48,186 bases of DNA from Mogibacterium sp. (GCA_017404265.1 JAFRCS010000002.1:1-48186), one strand, 5' to 3'; shown: positions 25,354-36,479, counted from the stretch's first letter. The notes: generated from the sequence alone by a model not told the origin. Numbers and translations: made by a program.

Positions 25354-25842
25354 ATGAGGATACTTGGAATCGACCCTGGTTATGCCATCATGGGTTACGG
25401 AATAGTCGAATACAAAGGCAGCAAGTTCACGCCTGTCGCATACGGTTCCATTACGACCGATGCACACACCCCGAACGAGCAGAGACTGATGATACTCTAC
25501 GATGAGCTGACCCGCATTATCAGGGAGTACGAGCCGGAAGAAGCCTCCGTGGAAGAGCTTTTTTACAACACCAACGCCACAACTGCGATAATGGTTGGAG
25601 AAGCCAGGGGCACGGCTCTTCTGGCGTGCGCAAAGGCAGGCCTGAGCATTTCCGAGTATACTCCGCTTCAGATCAAATCAGCGCTGACGGGATATGGACG
25701 GGCCGACAAGAAACAGGTACAGGCGATGGTCAAGATGATACTTAACCTGTCTGAAGTGCCTAAGCCTGATGACACTGCTGACGCTCTCGCGGCAGCCATC
25801 TGCCATGCGCATCATGCCGGCGGACGCATGCCGAGATTATGA
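25354..25842 (+). CDS. ruvC: Holliday junction resolvase RuvC
   Basis: 162 residues. This endonuclease cuts Holliday junctions made by recombination. The four acidic catalytic residues are in place: Asp7 in GIDPG, Glu in SVEELFYN, and the two Asp in PKPDDTADALAAAICH. The TTAIMVGEARG and KSALTGYGRADKKQVQ stretches are typical. The start codon at 25354 has no ribosome site and lies seven bases after the -10 box, so translation from a leaderless mRNA is likely. It is followed by ruvA and ruvB. Confidence 0.96.
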   Translation: MRILGIDPGYAIMGYGIVEYKGSKFTPVAYGSITTDAHTPNEQRLMILYDELTRIIREYEPEEASVEELFYNTNATTAIMVGEARGTALLACAKAGLSISEYTPLQIKSALTGYGRADKKQVQAMVKMILNLSEVPKPDDTADALAAAICHAHHAGGRMPRL

Positions 25843-25866
25843 TCACAAGATCAGAAAAGAGGACAG

Positions 25867-26472
25867 ATGATAAGATTTCTCAGAGGAGAATACCTATATT
25901 ATGAATCAGGCGCCATAGTCCTTGAGACGCCTGCAGGAATAGGCTTCAGGATTTTCATTTCCGACACCAGCAGCCTGCTTACCAAGCGTGAGGGGGAGGA
26001 AATAGAGGTCTATACATACATGCAGGTAAAGGAAGACGGCATGGCTCTGTACGGATTTGCGGACACGGAAGGGCTGGCTCTTTTTGAGCAGCTCATCACC
26101 GTGAAAGGCGTAGGACCTAAAGCCGGACTTGCCATCATGTCTACAGGCACTCCAAACCAGATAAAAAGCGTAATAGCGGCGGGAGACGCCGCTTCCATAG
26201 CGATGGCTCCGGGAATCGGAAAGAAGACTGCTGAGAGAGTTATACTCGAACTCAAGGACAAGGTATCCGCATTGCCGTTCGAGGGAGCGGACATAAGCGA
26301 AGGCTTTGCTCCTGCTGCGGCTCCTGGAAGCGGAGAACGAGGAGAGGCTGTCGTTGCTCTAACTACTCTGGGATACAGCAAGAGAGAGGCGGAGGCTGCT
26401 GTTGCGTCTGTGAAGGATGAAGGCCTGAGCGCTGAGGAATACGTAAAGAAATCACTAAAATTCCTGTTATAA
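25867..26472 (+). CDS. ruvA: Holliday junction branch-migration protein RuvA
   Basis: 201 residues. RuvA tetramers bind the four-way junction and load RuvB. It has an N-terminal OB domain (MIRFLRGEYLYYESGAIVLE), tandem helix-hairpin-helix motifs (ITVKGVGPKAGLAIMS and IAMAPGIGKKTAERVILELKDK), an acidic/Ala linker and a C-terminal three-helix domain (VVALTTLGYSKREAEAAV) that contacts RuvB. AGAGG precedes the ATG. Confidence 0.97.
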   Translation: MIRFLRGEYLYYESGAIVLETPAGIGFRIFISDTSSLLTKREGEEIEVYTYMQVKEDGMALYGFADTEGLALFEQLITVKGVGPKAGLAIMSTGTPNQIKSVIAAGDAASIAMAPGIGKKTAERVILELKDKVSALPFEGADISEGFAPAAAPGSGERGEAVVALTTLGYSKREAEAAVASVKDEGLSAEEYVKKSLKFLL

Positions 26473-26483
26473 GGTAAAGATAA

Positions 26484-27517
26484 ATGAACGAAAGAGTGAC
26501 ACAGACAAAAGCTGTTCCGTCTGAACTTGCGGGAGAGATGACACTCAGGCCACAGTACCTGAGCGAATACTGCGGTCAGACGGCTACAAAGGACAATCTG
26601 TCGATATACATCGAGGCAGCCAAAATGAGAGGCGAGCCTCTTGATCATGTGCTTTTCTACGGACCTCCGGGACTTGGCAAGACAACGCTGGCGGGCATAA
26701 TCGCCAATGAACTCGGCGTGGATATCAAGATCACGTCCGGACCGGCGATCGGAAGGGCGGGAGACCTTGCGGCCATACTTACAAATCTCAATGATAATGA
26801 CGTCCTCTTCATCGATGAGATCCACAGACTCAACAGATCGGTAGAGGAAGTCCTTTATTCAGCCATGGAAGATTATGTGCTGGATATAATCATAGGCAAG
26901 GGACCTGCAGCCAGATCCCTGCGCATAGATATCGCGAAGTTCACTCTCATAGGTGCCACCACAAGAGCCGGAAGCCTTTCGGGACCGCTCAGAGACAGGT
27001 TCGGCATCGTGGAGAAGTTCGAATTCTATACGCCTGCGGAGATCAAAGAGATACTCAGAAGGACCGCTAACGTCCTTGAAACCACCATAGATGAGGCCTC
27101 GCTGGATGAGATCTCCAAACGTTCAAGAGGCACTCCGCGTATAGGCAACCGACTCATCAAGAGGGTCAGGGATTTCTCGTCCGTTGAAGCTGACGGCGGA
27201 ATCAATATCGATATCACAATGAGGGCGCTTGAGGCACTCGGCGTGGATGAACTTGGCCTTGAAAAGCTTGACAGAGACATTCTAAAAACCATCATCAAAA
27301 ATTTCAACGGCGGTCCTGTCGGCATCGAGACCATCGCATCCGCGATAGGAGAGGAAAGAGTCACGATAGAAGACGCCAATGAACCTTATCTTATACAGGC
27401 AGGCCTGCTTTACAGAACGCAGAAAGGCAGGATGGCTTCGCGCGCCGCTTACGAACACCTGGGACTTGGCGGGCTTTATAAAGAACCGGAGACAGAACAG
27501 CTCCGCATGGATATTGA

Positions 27518-27521
<4 letters not shown>
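26484..27521 (+). CDS. ruvB: Holliday junction branch-migration helicase RuvB
   Basis: 345 residues. This hexameric AAA+ motor drives branch migration. Walker [12 protein letters not shown], Walker [11 protein letters not shown], sensor 1 [11 protein letters not shown], Arg finger region PLRDRFG, and a C-terminal winged helix ([17 protein letters not shown]). The N-terminus is short and free of the long tail of some homologues. The last codon overlaps the queA start (ATGA). Confidence 0.97.
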
Positions 27522-29996
<2,475 letters not shown>

Positions 29997-30007
29997 GAAA
30001 GACAGCT

Positions 30008-31219
30008 ATGGACATAAACGAAACAAGAATACTTAATACGGATAAACTCTGTCCGGCGTCAGAGAATTGCGGCGGGTGTCTGTATCAGGGCGTTCCTTAC
30101 GCTGAGCAGTACAGACAGAAAGACAAAGCTGTCAGGAGACTTCTGGCAAAACACGATATTGATGAAGAAGTCTATCTTGGCATGGAACCGGCCATTTGCA
30201 CAGGCTCATACAGGAATAAGATGGAATACACTTTCGGCGACCTCGAGAAGGGCGGCGAGCTTGAGCTCGGCATGCACTTCAGAGGCCGTTTTATGTCGAT
30301 TTTAACGACCGATGAATGCCAGCTGGTTCCTGCTTCATTCAACACGATTCTTCGCTCTGTGCTTGAATTTTGCCGTCTCAGAGGGTACAGACCGTACCAT
30401 CGCAAGACTCATGAGGGGCTGCTCAGGAATCTGGTACTCAGATGCGGCGTAAGGACCGGGGAAATCCTTGTCAACATAGTCACATCGAGCAGCATGGAAT
30501 TTGACGAAGAAGGTTTCAAAGAACTTCTTCTTGGACTCGATCTGGATATGGAGGTCGTCGGGATCCTTCACACATTCAATGACAGCGTTGCGGATGCGGT
30601 CATAGACGAAAGCCATAAGATCCTCTACGGACGCGATTACTATAACGAGGAAATACAGGGTCTGAAGTTCAAGGTCAAGGCGTTCGCTTTCTTCCAGACT
30701 AACATAGACGCAGTCGAAAGGCTGTACTCAGACGTGCTCAAAGTCGTCCCTGATGTGTCCGGTAAAACCGTCTACGACCTGTACTGCGGCACAGGCACGA
30801 TATCCCAGCTGATGGCTTCAGAAGCAAAGGACGTATATGGTATCGACATCGTGGAAGATTCGATCATCGCAGCACGTTCCAACACAGAACTCAACGGCAT
30901 AACAAATTGCCATTACATCTGCGGCGATGTGAAGGAAAAGCTTGATGAGATACCGGAGAAACCTGATGTGATAGTTGTTGATCCGCCGAGAGCGGGGATA
31001 CATGACAAGGCAGTCGCGATGCTCTGCAGATACGGGATAGATGAGATCGTATACGTAAGCTGCAATCCAAAGACTCTCTGCATCAATCTTGACAGTTTCC
31101 GTGCAAACGGATACGAGATCATGTCTATAAAAGCTTATGACAATTTTCCGATGACAAAGCACGTGGAGACGGTAGTCCTTCTATCAAAAGTGAAGCCGGA
31201 AAAACTGCCTGCAGACTAA
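30008..31219 (+). CDS. 23S rRNA (uracil-5-)-methyltransferase, RlmD/RumA family
   Basis: About 403 residues. The N-terminus has an iron-sulfur cluster motif (CPASENCGGC), no TRAM domain before it, and the C-terminal half is the SAM-dependent methyltransferase: FFQTNIDAVERLY, VYDLYCGTGTISQLMA, VVDPPRAGIHDKA and the catalytic YVSCNPKTLC. In-frame ATG 29969 lies inside the preceding gene and lacks a ribosome site; ATG 30008 follows AAGTAAGAAAG and is preferred. It methylates uridine at C5 in 23S rRNA; the position cannot be told from sequence, because Clostridia often carry several RlmCD-type paralogues. Confidence 0.9.
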   Translation: MDINETRILNTDKLCPASENCGGCLYQGVPYAEQYRQKDKAVRRLLAKHDIDEEVYLGMEPAICTGSYRNKMEYTFGDLEKGGELELGMHFRGRFMSILTTDECQLVPASFNTILRSVLEFCRLRGYRPYHRKTHEGLLRNLVLRCGVRTGEILVNIVTSSSMEFDEEGFKELLLGLDLDMEVVGILHTFNDSVADAVIDESHKILYGRDYYNEEIQGLKFKVKAFAFFQTNIDAVERLYSDVLKVVPDVSGKTVYDLYCGTGTISQLMASEAKDVYGIDIVEDSIIAARSNTELNGITNCHYICGDVKEKLDEIPEKPDVIVVDPPRAGIHDKAVAMLCRYGIDEIVYVSCNPKTLCINLDSFRANGYEIMSIKAYDNFPMTKHVETVVLLSKVKPEKLPAD

Positions 31220-31237
31220 AGATCTGAGGATCATGGA

Positions 31238-32374
31238 ATGGTTTATATCAACAACATTTATACAGGACTGCTGGTATTCCCTTTTATAGCTGCATTGTTC
31301 ACACTGCCGTATGCTGTTTATCAGTATAACAGGCATGGCTCAGTATCAAAGTACAGAACGCTGATCATATACAGCTTTATTCTTTACATGCTGATCGCGT
31401 TCTTTATGGTCATCCTGCCGCTTCCGGACAGAGCGTCGACAGCAGGAAATACGTGGCAGGACCATCTTAATCTGATCCCTTTCAGGCAGATCTGGCTTTA
31501 CTGGCATGACAAAGCATTCGGGATTGCGGCTCTTCAGGAATATCTTGTCAGCATGTCGTTCTGGCAGCTGTTGTTCAATATTCTGCTGACAGTACCGTTT
31601 GGCATATATATGCGCTATTACTTAAAATTTAGTCTAAAGCGCACGATCCTTTACTCGTTCCTTCTTAGTCTGTTCTTTGAGATAAGTCAGATAACAGCGC
31701 TTTTCGGGATCTATCCAGGGCCATACAGACTTGCTGATATTGAGGACCTGATATGTAATACGTCAGGCGGAGCTGCAGGCTTTTATATAGCGTCTGTATT
31801 TGCCGCTGTGCTCCCAAGCAGGGATGAAATCGATGAGAAATGCAGAGCACACGGCACAAAAGTCACCGGTATGCGCAGATTATGGGCAGCCGTTTTCGAT
31901 TATGTGTGCATCTCTGCAGTTTATATATTTATGCTCGGTGTGATACAGATCCTGGACCCTGAGTTTACAGGCTATTCCATATATGGAGAGGTATACTGCT
32001 GGTCACTCTTTTGCCTGGTATCTCTCGTACAGGTCCTCACAACAAAAGGATCAACGCTGGGGCATGCTGCCTGCAGGGTGATCCTTGTTTCAGAAGACGG
32101 AGGTATCGCGTCTGCACGGCAGCTTATAAAGCGTTATCTGTACCTGTTGCTGTTTACTGATACGCCGCTTATCATAGCCGGCTGGCTTATGAGCAGAAGA
32201 TCCGCTTTCATAATCGATATAATGATACTGGGATTGATTTTTATCTCACGCATCTATTTCTTTATATATTTCATCAATGTAATATTAAGAAAAGGCATGC
32301 TTATGCCACATGATAGACTTAGTGGTACGCTTTACATGGTAACTGATATACCTGAAAAACGAGCAGTAAAATGA
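31238..32374 (+). CDS. VanZ-family membrane protein fused to an RDD domain
   Basis: 378 residues. The N-terminal half (about 1-195) is a VanZ-like domain with five membrane segments and the typical HLNLIPF, NILLTVPFG and DIEDLICNTSGGAAG stretches. The C-terminal half (about 205-370) is an RDD domain: RRLWAAVFDYVCIS at its first membrane segment, TKGSTLGHAACRVILV in the middle and paired helices after. VanZ proteins alter susceptibility to lipoglycopeptides or antimicrobial peptides in some species; RDD proteins are linked to transport or ion exchange. Combined function unknown. GAGGA precedes ATG 31238. Confidence 0.85.
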   Translation: MVYINNIYTGLLVFPFIAALFTLPYAVYQYNRHGSVSKYRTLIIYSFILYMLIAFFMVILPLPDRASTAGNTWQDHLNLIPFRQIWLYWHDKAFGIAALQEYLVSMSFWQLLFNILLTVPFGIYMRYYLKFSLKRTILYSFLLSLFFEISQITALFGIYPGPYRLADIEDLICNTSGGAAGFYIASVFAAVLPSRDEIDEKCRAHGTKVTGMRRLWAAVFDYVCISAVYIFMLGVIQILDPEFTGYSIYGEVYCWSLFCLVSLVQVLTTKGSTLGHAACRVILVSEDGGIASARQLIKRYLYLLLFTDTPLIIAGWLMSRRSAFIIDIMILGLIFISRIYFFIYFINVILRKGMLMPHDRLSGTLYMVTDIPEKRAVK

Positions 32375-32375
32375 T

Positions 32376-32750
32376 ATGATTGGCATAGATGAATTCCATG
32401 AGATACTGACTGAAGTATGCGCCGAACTTCCTCAGGACATGTTCGATCATCTGCATCATGGTGTCATTCTCGAAGAAGGGGAAAAAATATCTCCTCACGC
32501 GAAGAACGATGACCTTATCATTTTGGGTGAGTACAGCAGGACCGGGTACGGCAATAGGATCACGATCTATTACGGATCATTCGTGAGATCATTTCCAATG
32601 GAAGACAGGGAATTCATAAAAGAAAAACTTCGCGGAGTCGTAAGGCATGAATTCAGACATCATCTGGAGAATCTGTCCGGAATGCATGGCGCAGATTCTC
32701 TGGAACATGAAGATGAAGTCAGATTGAAGGAATATATCAGAGGCGAGTAA
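32376..32750 (+). CDS. Small zincin-like metallopeptidase family protein
   Basis: 124 residues. It belongs to the small metallopeptidase (zincin-1, DUF1025-like) family: an N-terminal FHEILTEVCAELPQDMFDHL helix pair, RITIYYGSFVRSF, and the zinc site VVRHEFRHHLENLSG (HExxH). Family members occur widely in Clostridia and actinobacteria; their substrates are not established. The start codon is one base after the previous stop, with weak ribosome-site signal. Confidence 0.87.
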   Translation: MIGIDEFHEILTEVCAELPQDMFDHLHHGVILEEGEKISPHAKNDDLIILGEYSRTGYGNRITIYYGSFVRSFPMEDREFIKEKLRGVVRHEFRHHLENLSGMHGADSLEHEDEVRLKEYIRGE

Positions 32751-32765
32751 AAAGGAGGAGACCGG

Positions 32766-33578
32766 ATGAAATACTATCTGTACAATCCACTTGCAAATAA
32801 CGGCATAAAACCGGACCTTCCGGGTGTCGATCTTATTGACGCGTCAAAGATCGATTATTCTGAATTCTTTGGCAGCCTGAAGGAAGAAGATGAAGTCGTT
32901 ATGGTAGGAGGGGACGGAACGATCAACTATCTTATAAACCATGTCGACTGCGAAAAGATCAAAAATAACATCTATATTCTCGGCGCCGGCACGGGAAACG
33001 ATTTTCTCAACGATATCAATGAAGTCGCCGGCAAGGAGATACTTCTCAATCCTTATATCGTCAATCTTCCGGTAGCAACAGTAAAAGGGAAGGAGTACAA
33101 GTACATAAACAACATGAGCTTCGGCATCGACGGGTATTGCTGCGAAGAGGCTGACAGGATAAAAGTAAAGAAACCAAATAAAAAGATCAATTATACGGCT
33201 ATCGCAATAAAAGGCCTTCTGTACGCGTTCAAGCCTTGTCACGCATGGATAGAAGTGGACGGCAAGGAATATGAGTTCGATAACGTCTGGCTTGCTCCGG
33301 CTATGAAGGGAAGATACTGTGGAGGCGGCATGAATCTTGCGCCGGGTCAGAACCGCTTAAGCGATCATCTGACTGTGATAGTTTACATGAGCCCTTCAAA
33401 GATCAAGTCGCTCAAGAATTTCCCGCTCATATTTGAAGGCAAACATGTTGTGCTGACCGATATGGTAAAGGTGATAGAGGGCAAGAAGGTGCATGTAAGG
33501 TTCTCAAGACCTTGCGCGGTACAGATAGACGGCGAGACCATTCTAAATGTAACGGAATACTGGGCAGAGCAAAAATAA
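32766..33578 (+). CDS. Diacylglycerol/sphingosine-type lipid kinase
   Basis: 270 residues. The DAGK catalytic domain is recognised by VMVGGDGTINYLINHV (nucleotide-binding GGDGT) and LGAGTGNDFLNDI, followed by the second domain with NMSFGIDGYCCEEAD and a beta-rich C-terminus ending in PCAVQIDGETI. The protein resembles DagK/YegS/BmrU enzymes that recycle diacylglycerol into phosphatidic acid. It is a little short for the family (usually about 290-310). A strong AAGGAGGAG precedes the ATG. It is the last gene of the ruvC run. Confidence 0.87.
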   Translation: MKYYLYNPLANNGIKPDLPGVDLIDASKIDYSEFFGSLKEEDEVVMVGGDGTINYLINHVDCEKIKNNIYILGAGTGNDFLNDINEVAGKEILLNPYIVNLPVATVKGKEYKYINNMSFGIDGYCCEEADRIKVKKPNKKINYTAIAIKGLLYAFKPCHAWIEVDGKEYEFDNVWLAPAMKGRYCGGGMNLAPGQNRLSDHLTVIVYMSPSKIKSLKNFPLIFEGKHVVLTDMVKVIEGKKVHVRFSRPCAVQIDGETILNVTEYWAEQK

Positions 33579-33595
33579 TACAAAGAATAAAAATA

Positions 33596-33625
33596 AAGGC
33601 TCCGGATGTCCCGGAGCCTTTTGTT
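33596..33625. terminator. Bidirectional intrinsic terminator
   Basis: A perfect 10-bp stem AAGGCTCCGG / CCGGAGCCTT (loop ATGTC), followed on the plus strand by TTGTTTTGTTTTT and on the minus strand by a T-rich run. It separates the lipid kinase gene from the convergent prephenate-dehydratase-like gene. Confidence 0.9.
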
Positions 33626-33631
33626 TTGTTT

Positions 33632-34216
33632 TTATTTTGAAGGGTAGCGCCCGATGAACCTGAGAGTCTCGCAAACAGAGGAAAGGTCTTCAAGCATTTT
33701 CTTGCCTTCTTCAGACTGGTCATCTCCATCGCACTCGATGTAGAAATAGTATCCCCATTCTTCATAATTGAGAGGTCTGGTGTGCAGGAAACGGATATTG
33801 AATCCATGGCTGCTGATCGCGTTGATCGCCTTGACAAGAGTACCCTGCATATTCTTTACAGTGAAGATTATCATGAAGCGGGATCCGTCTTCACATGCGG
33901 TCTCGTTTTCTTCTCTGGAAAGGACTGCATAGCGTGTGATTTCTGTGCCGCTGTCCCATTTGAAGACCTTTACGATGCTGAGATCTCCTTTGTAGAACAG
34001 ATCCATGACATGCGAAACTTCGCCGCTTCTGCTGCGCTCAAAAGGAAGTACGCAAACGTCGCATTCTCCGGCTTCGACAGCCTCATATGTCTTATCATAA
34101 TTGTTATAGTCAATTTTGGATGCGTCTGCGGAAAGAGTGCAGGCTGCTTTATAATCTTCAGGATCCATTCCTGCGCAATATGCGATACGGTCGATCTTCA
34201 GTTCATTAGTTGCCAC
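33632..34216 (-). CDS. Shortened prephenate dehydratase-like protein with ACT domain
   Basis: 194 residues, against about 270-280 for a stand-alone prephenate dehydratase. Residues about 45-82 match the first lobe (AVEAGECDVCVLPFERSRSGEVSHVMDL against the usual PIENS..G.V); TRYAVL at 94-99 matches the catalytic TRF motif; the ACT domain (about 115-193) carries GTLVKAI and HTRPL in place of the GALV and ESRP phenylalanine motifs. About 70 residues of the second lobe between ILD..G and TRF are missing. Loss of dehydratase activity is likely; an amino-acid sensing role is a guess. The start is GTG 34216, nine bases after AAAGGAGC; the upstream TTG has no ribosome site. Confidence 0.75.
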   Translation of the reverse strand: MATNELKIDRIAYCAGMDPEDYKAACTLSADASKIDYNNYDKTYEAVEAGECDVCVLPFERSRSGEVSHVMDLFYKGDLSIVKVFKWDSGTEITRYAVLSREENETACEDGSRFMIIFTVKNMQGTLVKAINAISSHGFNIRFLHTRPLNYEEWGYYFYIECDGDDQSEEGKKMLEDLSSVCETLRFIGRYPSK

Positions 34217-34256
34217 GGTTTTTTTGCTCCTTTCATTCAGCAATTGCTACTCCGCA

Positions 34257-34285
34257 AGTATATATCTGAAATATCTGTTATTCAA
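34257..34285 (-). promoter_or_regulatory. Promoter of the prephenate dehydratase-like gene
   Basis: On the minus strand TTGAAT (34280-34285), 17 bases, then TATACT (34257-34262). The predicted start near 34250 gives a leader of about 34 bases that includes AAAGGAGC. Confidence 0.65.
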
Positions 34286-34289
34286 GTGC

Positions 34290-34793
34290 TTATTCCTGGA
34301 TTTCAACGTCCTTATCGGAATGACGGTCCTTATCATAGTGACCGTGCTTGATCATGATGCGCTTGGACATGTTGCGTAATCCGCGCTCCACAAAGTACAC
34401 GGCCAGAGTACCTACTATTGCGGCTTCATAGAAACCCGTTCCTATCGCCAGGCCTATGCATGCTGAAGCCCAGAGGCCGGCGGCTGTAGTAAGACCTGAG
34501 ATATGTCCTCTGTGAACGATGATAGTACCTGCGCCAAGGAAACCTATGCCGGATACGACCTGAGCTCCTATACGTGAAGCATCGCCGCCATAATATATGG
34601 ATGTAAATTCTCCTGTGCACATGGCAAGCATGGCGCCGACACATACCAGAATATGTGTTCGGAGACCTGCTGCCGATCCGTGCGTGTCTCTGTCATAACC
34701 GATCAGTCCCGCACAGAAGAGAGCGAGAAGGGCACGTATCAGGAGTGTAAGGATGTTAGGCTCAAGAAGCCATGGAAATTTGTCAACTAACAT
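34290..34793 (-). CDS. MgtC/SapB-family membrane protein
   Basis: 167 residues. Four or five membrane segments with the family's LLIRALLALFCAGLIGYDRD, GLRTHILVCVGAML, GIGFLGAGTIIV and GLTTAAGLWASACIGLA stretches. MgtC proteins are linked to survival in low magnesium and inside hosts, and in Salmonella MgtC inhibits the F-type ATPase. The C-terminal cytoplasmic tail is short and rich in His, Lys and Asp (KHGHYDKDRHSDKD) instead of the ACT-like domain of long MgtC. AGAGG lies upstream of ATG 34793. Confidence 0.88.
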   Translation of the reverse strand: MLVDKFPWLLEPNILTLLIRALLALFCAGLIGYDRDTHGSAAGLRTHILVCVGAMLAMCTGEFTSIYYGGDASRIGAQVVSGIGFLGAGTIIVHRGHISGLTTAAGLWASACIGLAIGTGFYEAAIVGTLAVYFVERGLRNMSKRIMIKHGHYDKDRHSDKDVEIQE

Positions 34794-34850
34794 ATTATAA
34801 GTTCCTCTTGCAAAGCGGCCTTATGGCTCGAAAAATCAAAAACTGGAATT

Positions 34851-34856
34851 ATTATA
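34851..34856 (-). promoter_or_regulatory. Candidate -10 box for mgtC-like gene
   Basis: TATAAT on the minus strand, preceded by TTTG. The -35 17 bases upstream is poor. Predicted leader about 50 bases, without an obvious Mg2+ sensor hairpin. Confidence 0.4.
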
Positions 34857-34869
34857 CAAATAATAGCTT

Positions 34870-34900
34870 AAAAGTAAAAGCCCCGGCAATCTGCCGGGGC
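34870..34900 (-). terminator. Intrinsic terminator of the NSS transporter gene
   Basis: GCCCCGGCA pairs perfectly with TGCCGGGGC (loop of three), followed on the minus strand by TTTTACTTTT. It lies 45 bases after the stop of the transporter gene. Confidence 0.88.
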
Positions 34901-34944
34901 AATGTTGTGTACGCTTATACGTCTCAATTGATTAATAATCAAAC

Positions 34945-36324
34945 CTACTGTGTCAGGCTCATTACGCTCTGGATCTGACCGATCACGATGAGGATCATGA
35001 AGATAGGTCCGAGCCACTTGATGCAGAAGTTGAAGAAGCCCTTCGACTTGAATGCCGAGCTGGACTCAACTTCATCATCGATGTAGTGAGGTACGACCCA
35101 GCCGATCAGGATAGCCATGATCAGACCTGTGAGAGGCATCAGGATACCCTCAGCAACGGCATCCCATACATCGAGTACATCTGGAATTCCGAACAGGTGG
35201 AACCACTGCATTGTAGTTCTTTCACCAAGTCCGTCAAGAGCTGTCATCAGGTTACCGATGAGTGCCCATGCTCCCATTATCATTGTTACTCCGAATCTGT
35301 TAGCAGATTTACCTTTCTTGATTCTGCTGTCGAGGATAGCGGAGATACCGCCCTCCATCATGCCGATCGAGGATGACAGGCAGGCGAAGAATACGAGCAG
35401 CCAGAACATGAATGCGAAGATCGCTCCGCCCTTCATGTCATTGAATACTGTAGGCATGGATACGAAGAGCAGTCCCGGGCCGGCGCCGAAGTCAAGACCG
35501 TAAGCGGAGCATGCAGGCATGATAGCCAGTCCTGCGAGCAGGGCAGCGCATGTGTCGCCGACTGTAACGATGACAGCGTCTCTCTCAAGATTCTCTTTCT
35601 TATCCAGATACGAACCATAAGCGATCAGGCAGCCCGATGCAAGCGACAGTGAGAAGAACATCTGCGATCCGGCAAGCTTCAGTGTCTCGAAGATTCCGGA
35701 TGCGGAGCTCATGCCCTCAAAGTGTGGCTTGAACAGGAAAGCAAGTCCTGCGCCCGCACCCTTAAGTGTGCAGGATCTGATCGCGATGATCACGAGCATG
35801 ATGAACAGTGCCGGCATAGCGATCTTGCAGAACTTCTCGATACCGCCGGATACGCCGCCAAGCACGATGACGATTGTCAGTGCGAGGAAGATAATTACCC
35901 AGATAACCGATGAAGCATTTACAAGTGTCTCACCGAATGTAGCGCCAGGATCAAACTGATTGCCGCCGAACATCGACAGGGACTTGAAGAAGTACTTCAT
36001 GACATATCCGCCGAATGTGCAGTAGAAAGCGATCAGGAAGAACGGTACTGCAGTCTGGAGAACACCGTTGAAAGTGAATCCAGGATGGATCTCTTTATAA
36101 GCTTCAATAGCAGCCTTCTGTGATTTACGTCCGATAGCGATCTCGGAAAGTACCAGTGGGTAACCTACGACTACGAGAAGAATAACGTAGAGAAGCAGGA
36201 ATGCGAATCCGCCGCCAAGTCCCATCTTGTACGGGAATCCCCAAAGGTTACCAAGACCTACTGCGGAACCAAGAGAGGCCATCAGAAATCCAAAATTGGA
36301 ATCGAATTTACCTTTTTGTTCCAT
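34945..36324 (-). CDS. Sodium-dependent amino-acid/neurotransmitter-type symporter (NSS family)
   Basis: 459 residues with about 11-12 membrane segments. N-terminal ASLGSAVGLGNLWGFPYKMG is the hallmark Na+-binding unwound helix 1 of LeuT-fold NSS transporters; a helix 6 region near SQMFFSLSLASGC also fits. It imports an amino acid with sodium; the substrate cannot be read from sequence. A full consensus promoter and AAGGAGGT ribosome site precede it, and it has its own terminator, so it is a single-gene unit. Confidence 0.93.
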   Translation of the reverse strand: MEQKGKFDSNFGFLMASLGSAVGLGNLWGFPYKMGLGGGFAFLLLYVILLVVVGYPLVLSEIAIGRKSQKAAIEAYKEIHPGFTFNGVLQTAVPFFLIAFYCTFGGYVMKYFFKSLSMFGGNQFDPGATFGETLVNASSVIWVIIFLALTIVIVLGGVSGGIEKFCKIAMPALFIMLVIIAIRSCTLKGAGAGLAFLFKPHFEGMSSASGIFETLKLAGSQMFFSLSLASGCLIAYGSYLDKKENLERDAVIVTVGDTCAALLAGLAIMPACSAYGLDFGAGPGLLFVSMPTVFNDMKGGAIFAFMFWLLVFFACLSSSIGMMEGGISAILDSRIKKGKSANRFGVTMIMGAWALIGNLMTALDGLGERTTMQWFHLFGIPDVLDVWDAVAEGILMPLTGLIMAILIGWVVPHYIDDEVESSSAFKSKGFFNFCIKWLGPIFMILIVIGQIQSVMSLTQ

Positions 36325-36376
36325 AGTTTACCTCCTTAAAACAAAACGCATAAAGCGCATACCTATACAAGATTAG

Positions 36377-36404
36377 ATTATACACTCATTAAAGGTGATG
36401 TCAA
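36377..36404 (-). promoter_or_regulatory. Promoter of the NSS transporter gene
   Basis: On the minus strand a perfect TTGACA (36399-36404), 16 bases, then perfect TATAAT (36377-36382). The leader is about 45 bases and contains AAGGAGGT. The rest of the 224-base gap upstream is AT-rich and holds only the next terminator. Confidence 0.85.
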
Positions 36405-36479
36405 CCTTCACAAAACCATCACAATTTAGATTTTCCTTTAATTTTCAAGGCTTTCAGAGTTTAATAAATAGATTTTTAT

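Noticed and set aside
25119..25355. N-terminal extension of argR by about 79 residues
   Set aside because: The extension is hydrophobic nonsense crossing the ruvC promoter; GGAGG before ATG 25118 and the family N-terminus set the true start.
33632..34216. Prephenate dehydratase-like gene as a pseudogene
   Set aside because: It has no frameshift or internal stop and has good expression signals; a shortened functional protein is more likely.
33782..34351. Plus-strand open frame of 189 codons opposite the prephenate dehydratase-like gene
   Set aside because: The minus-strand gene has promoter, ribosome site and clear ACT motifs; the opposite frame is Cys/Ile-rich shadow sequence and crosses the gene boundary.
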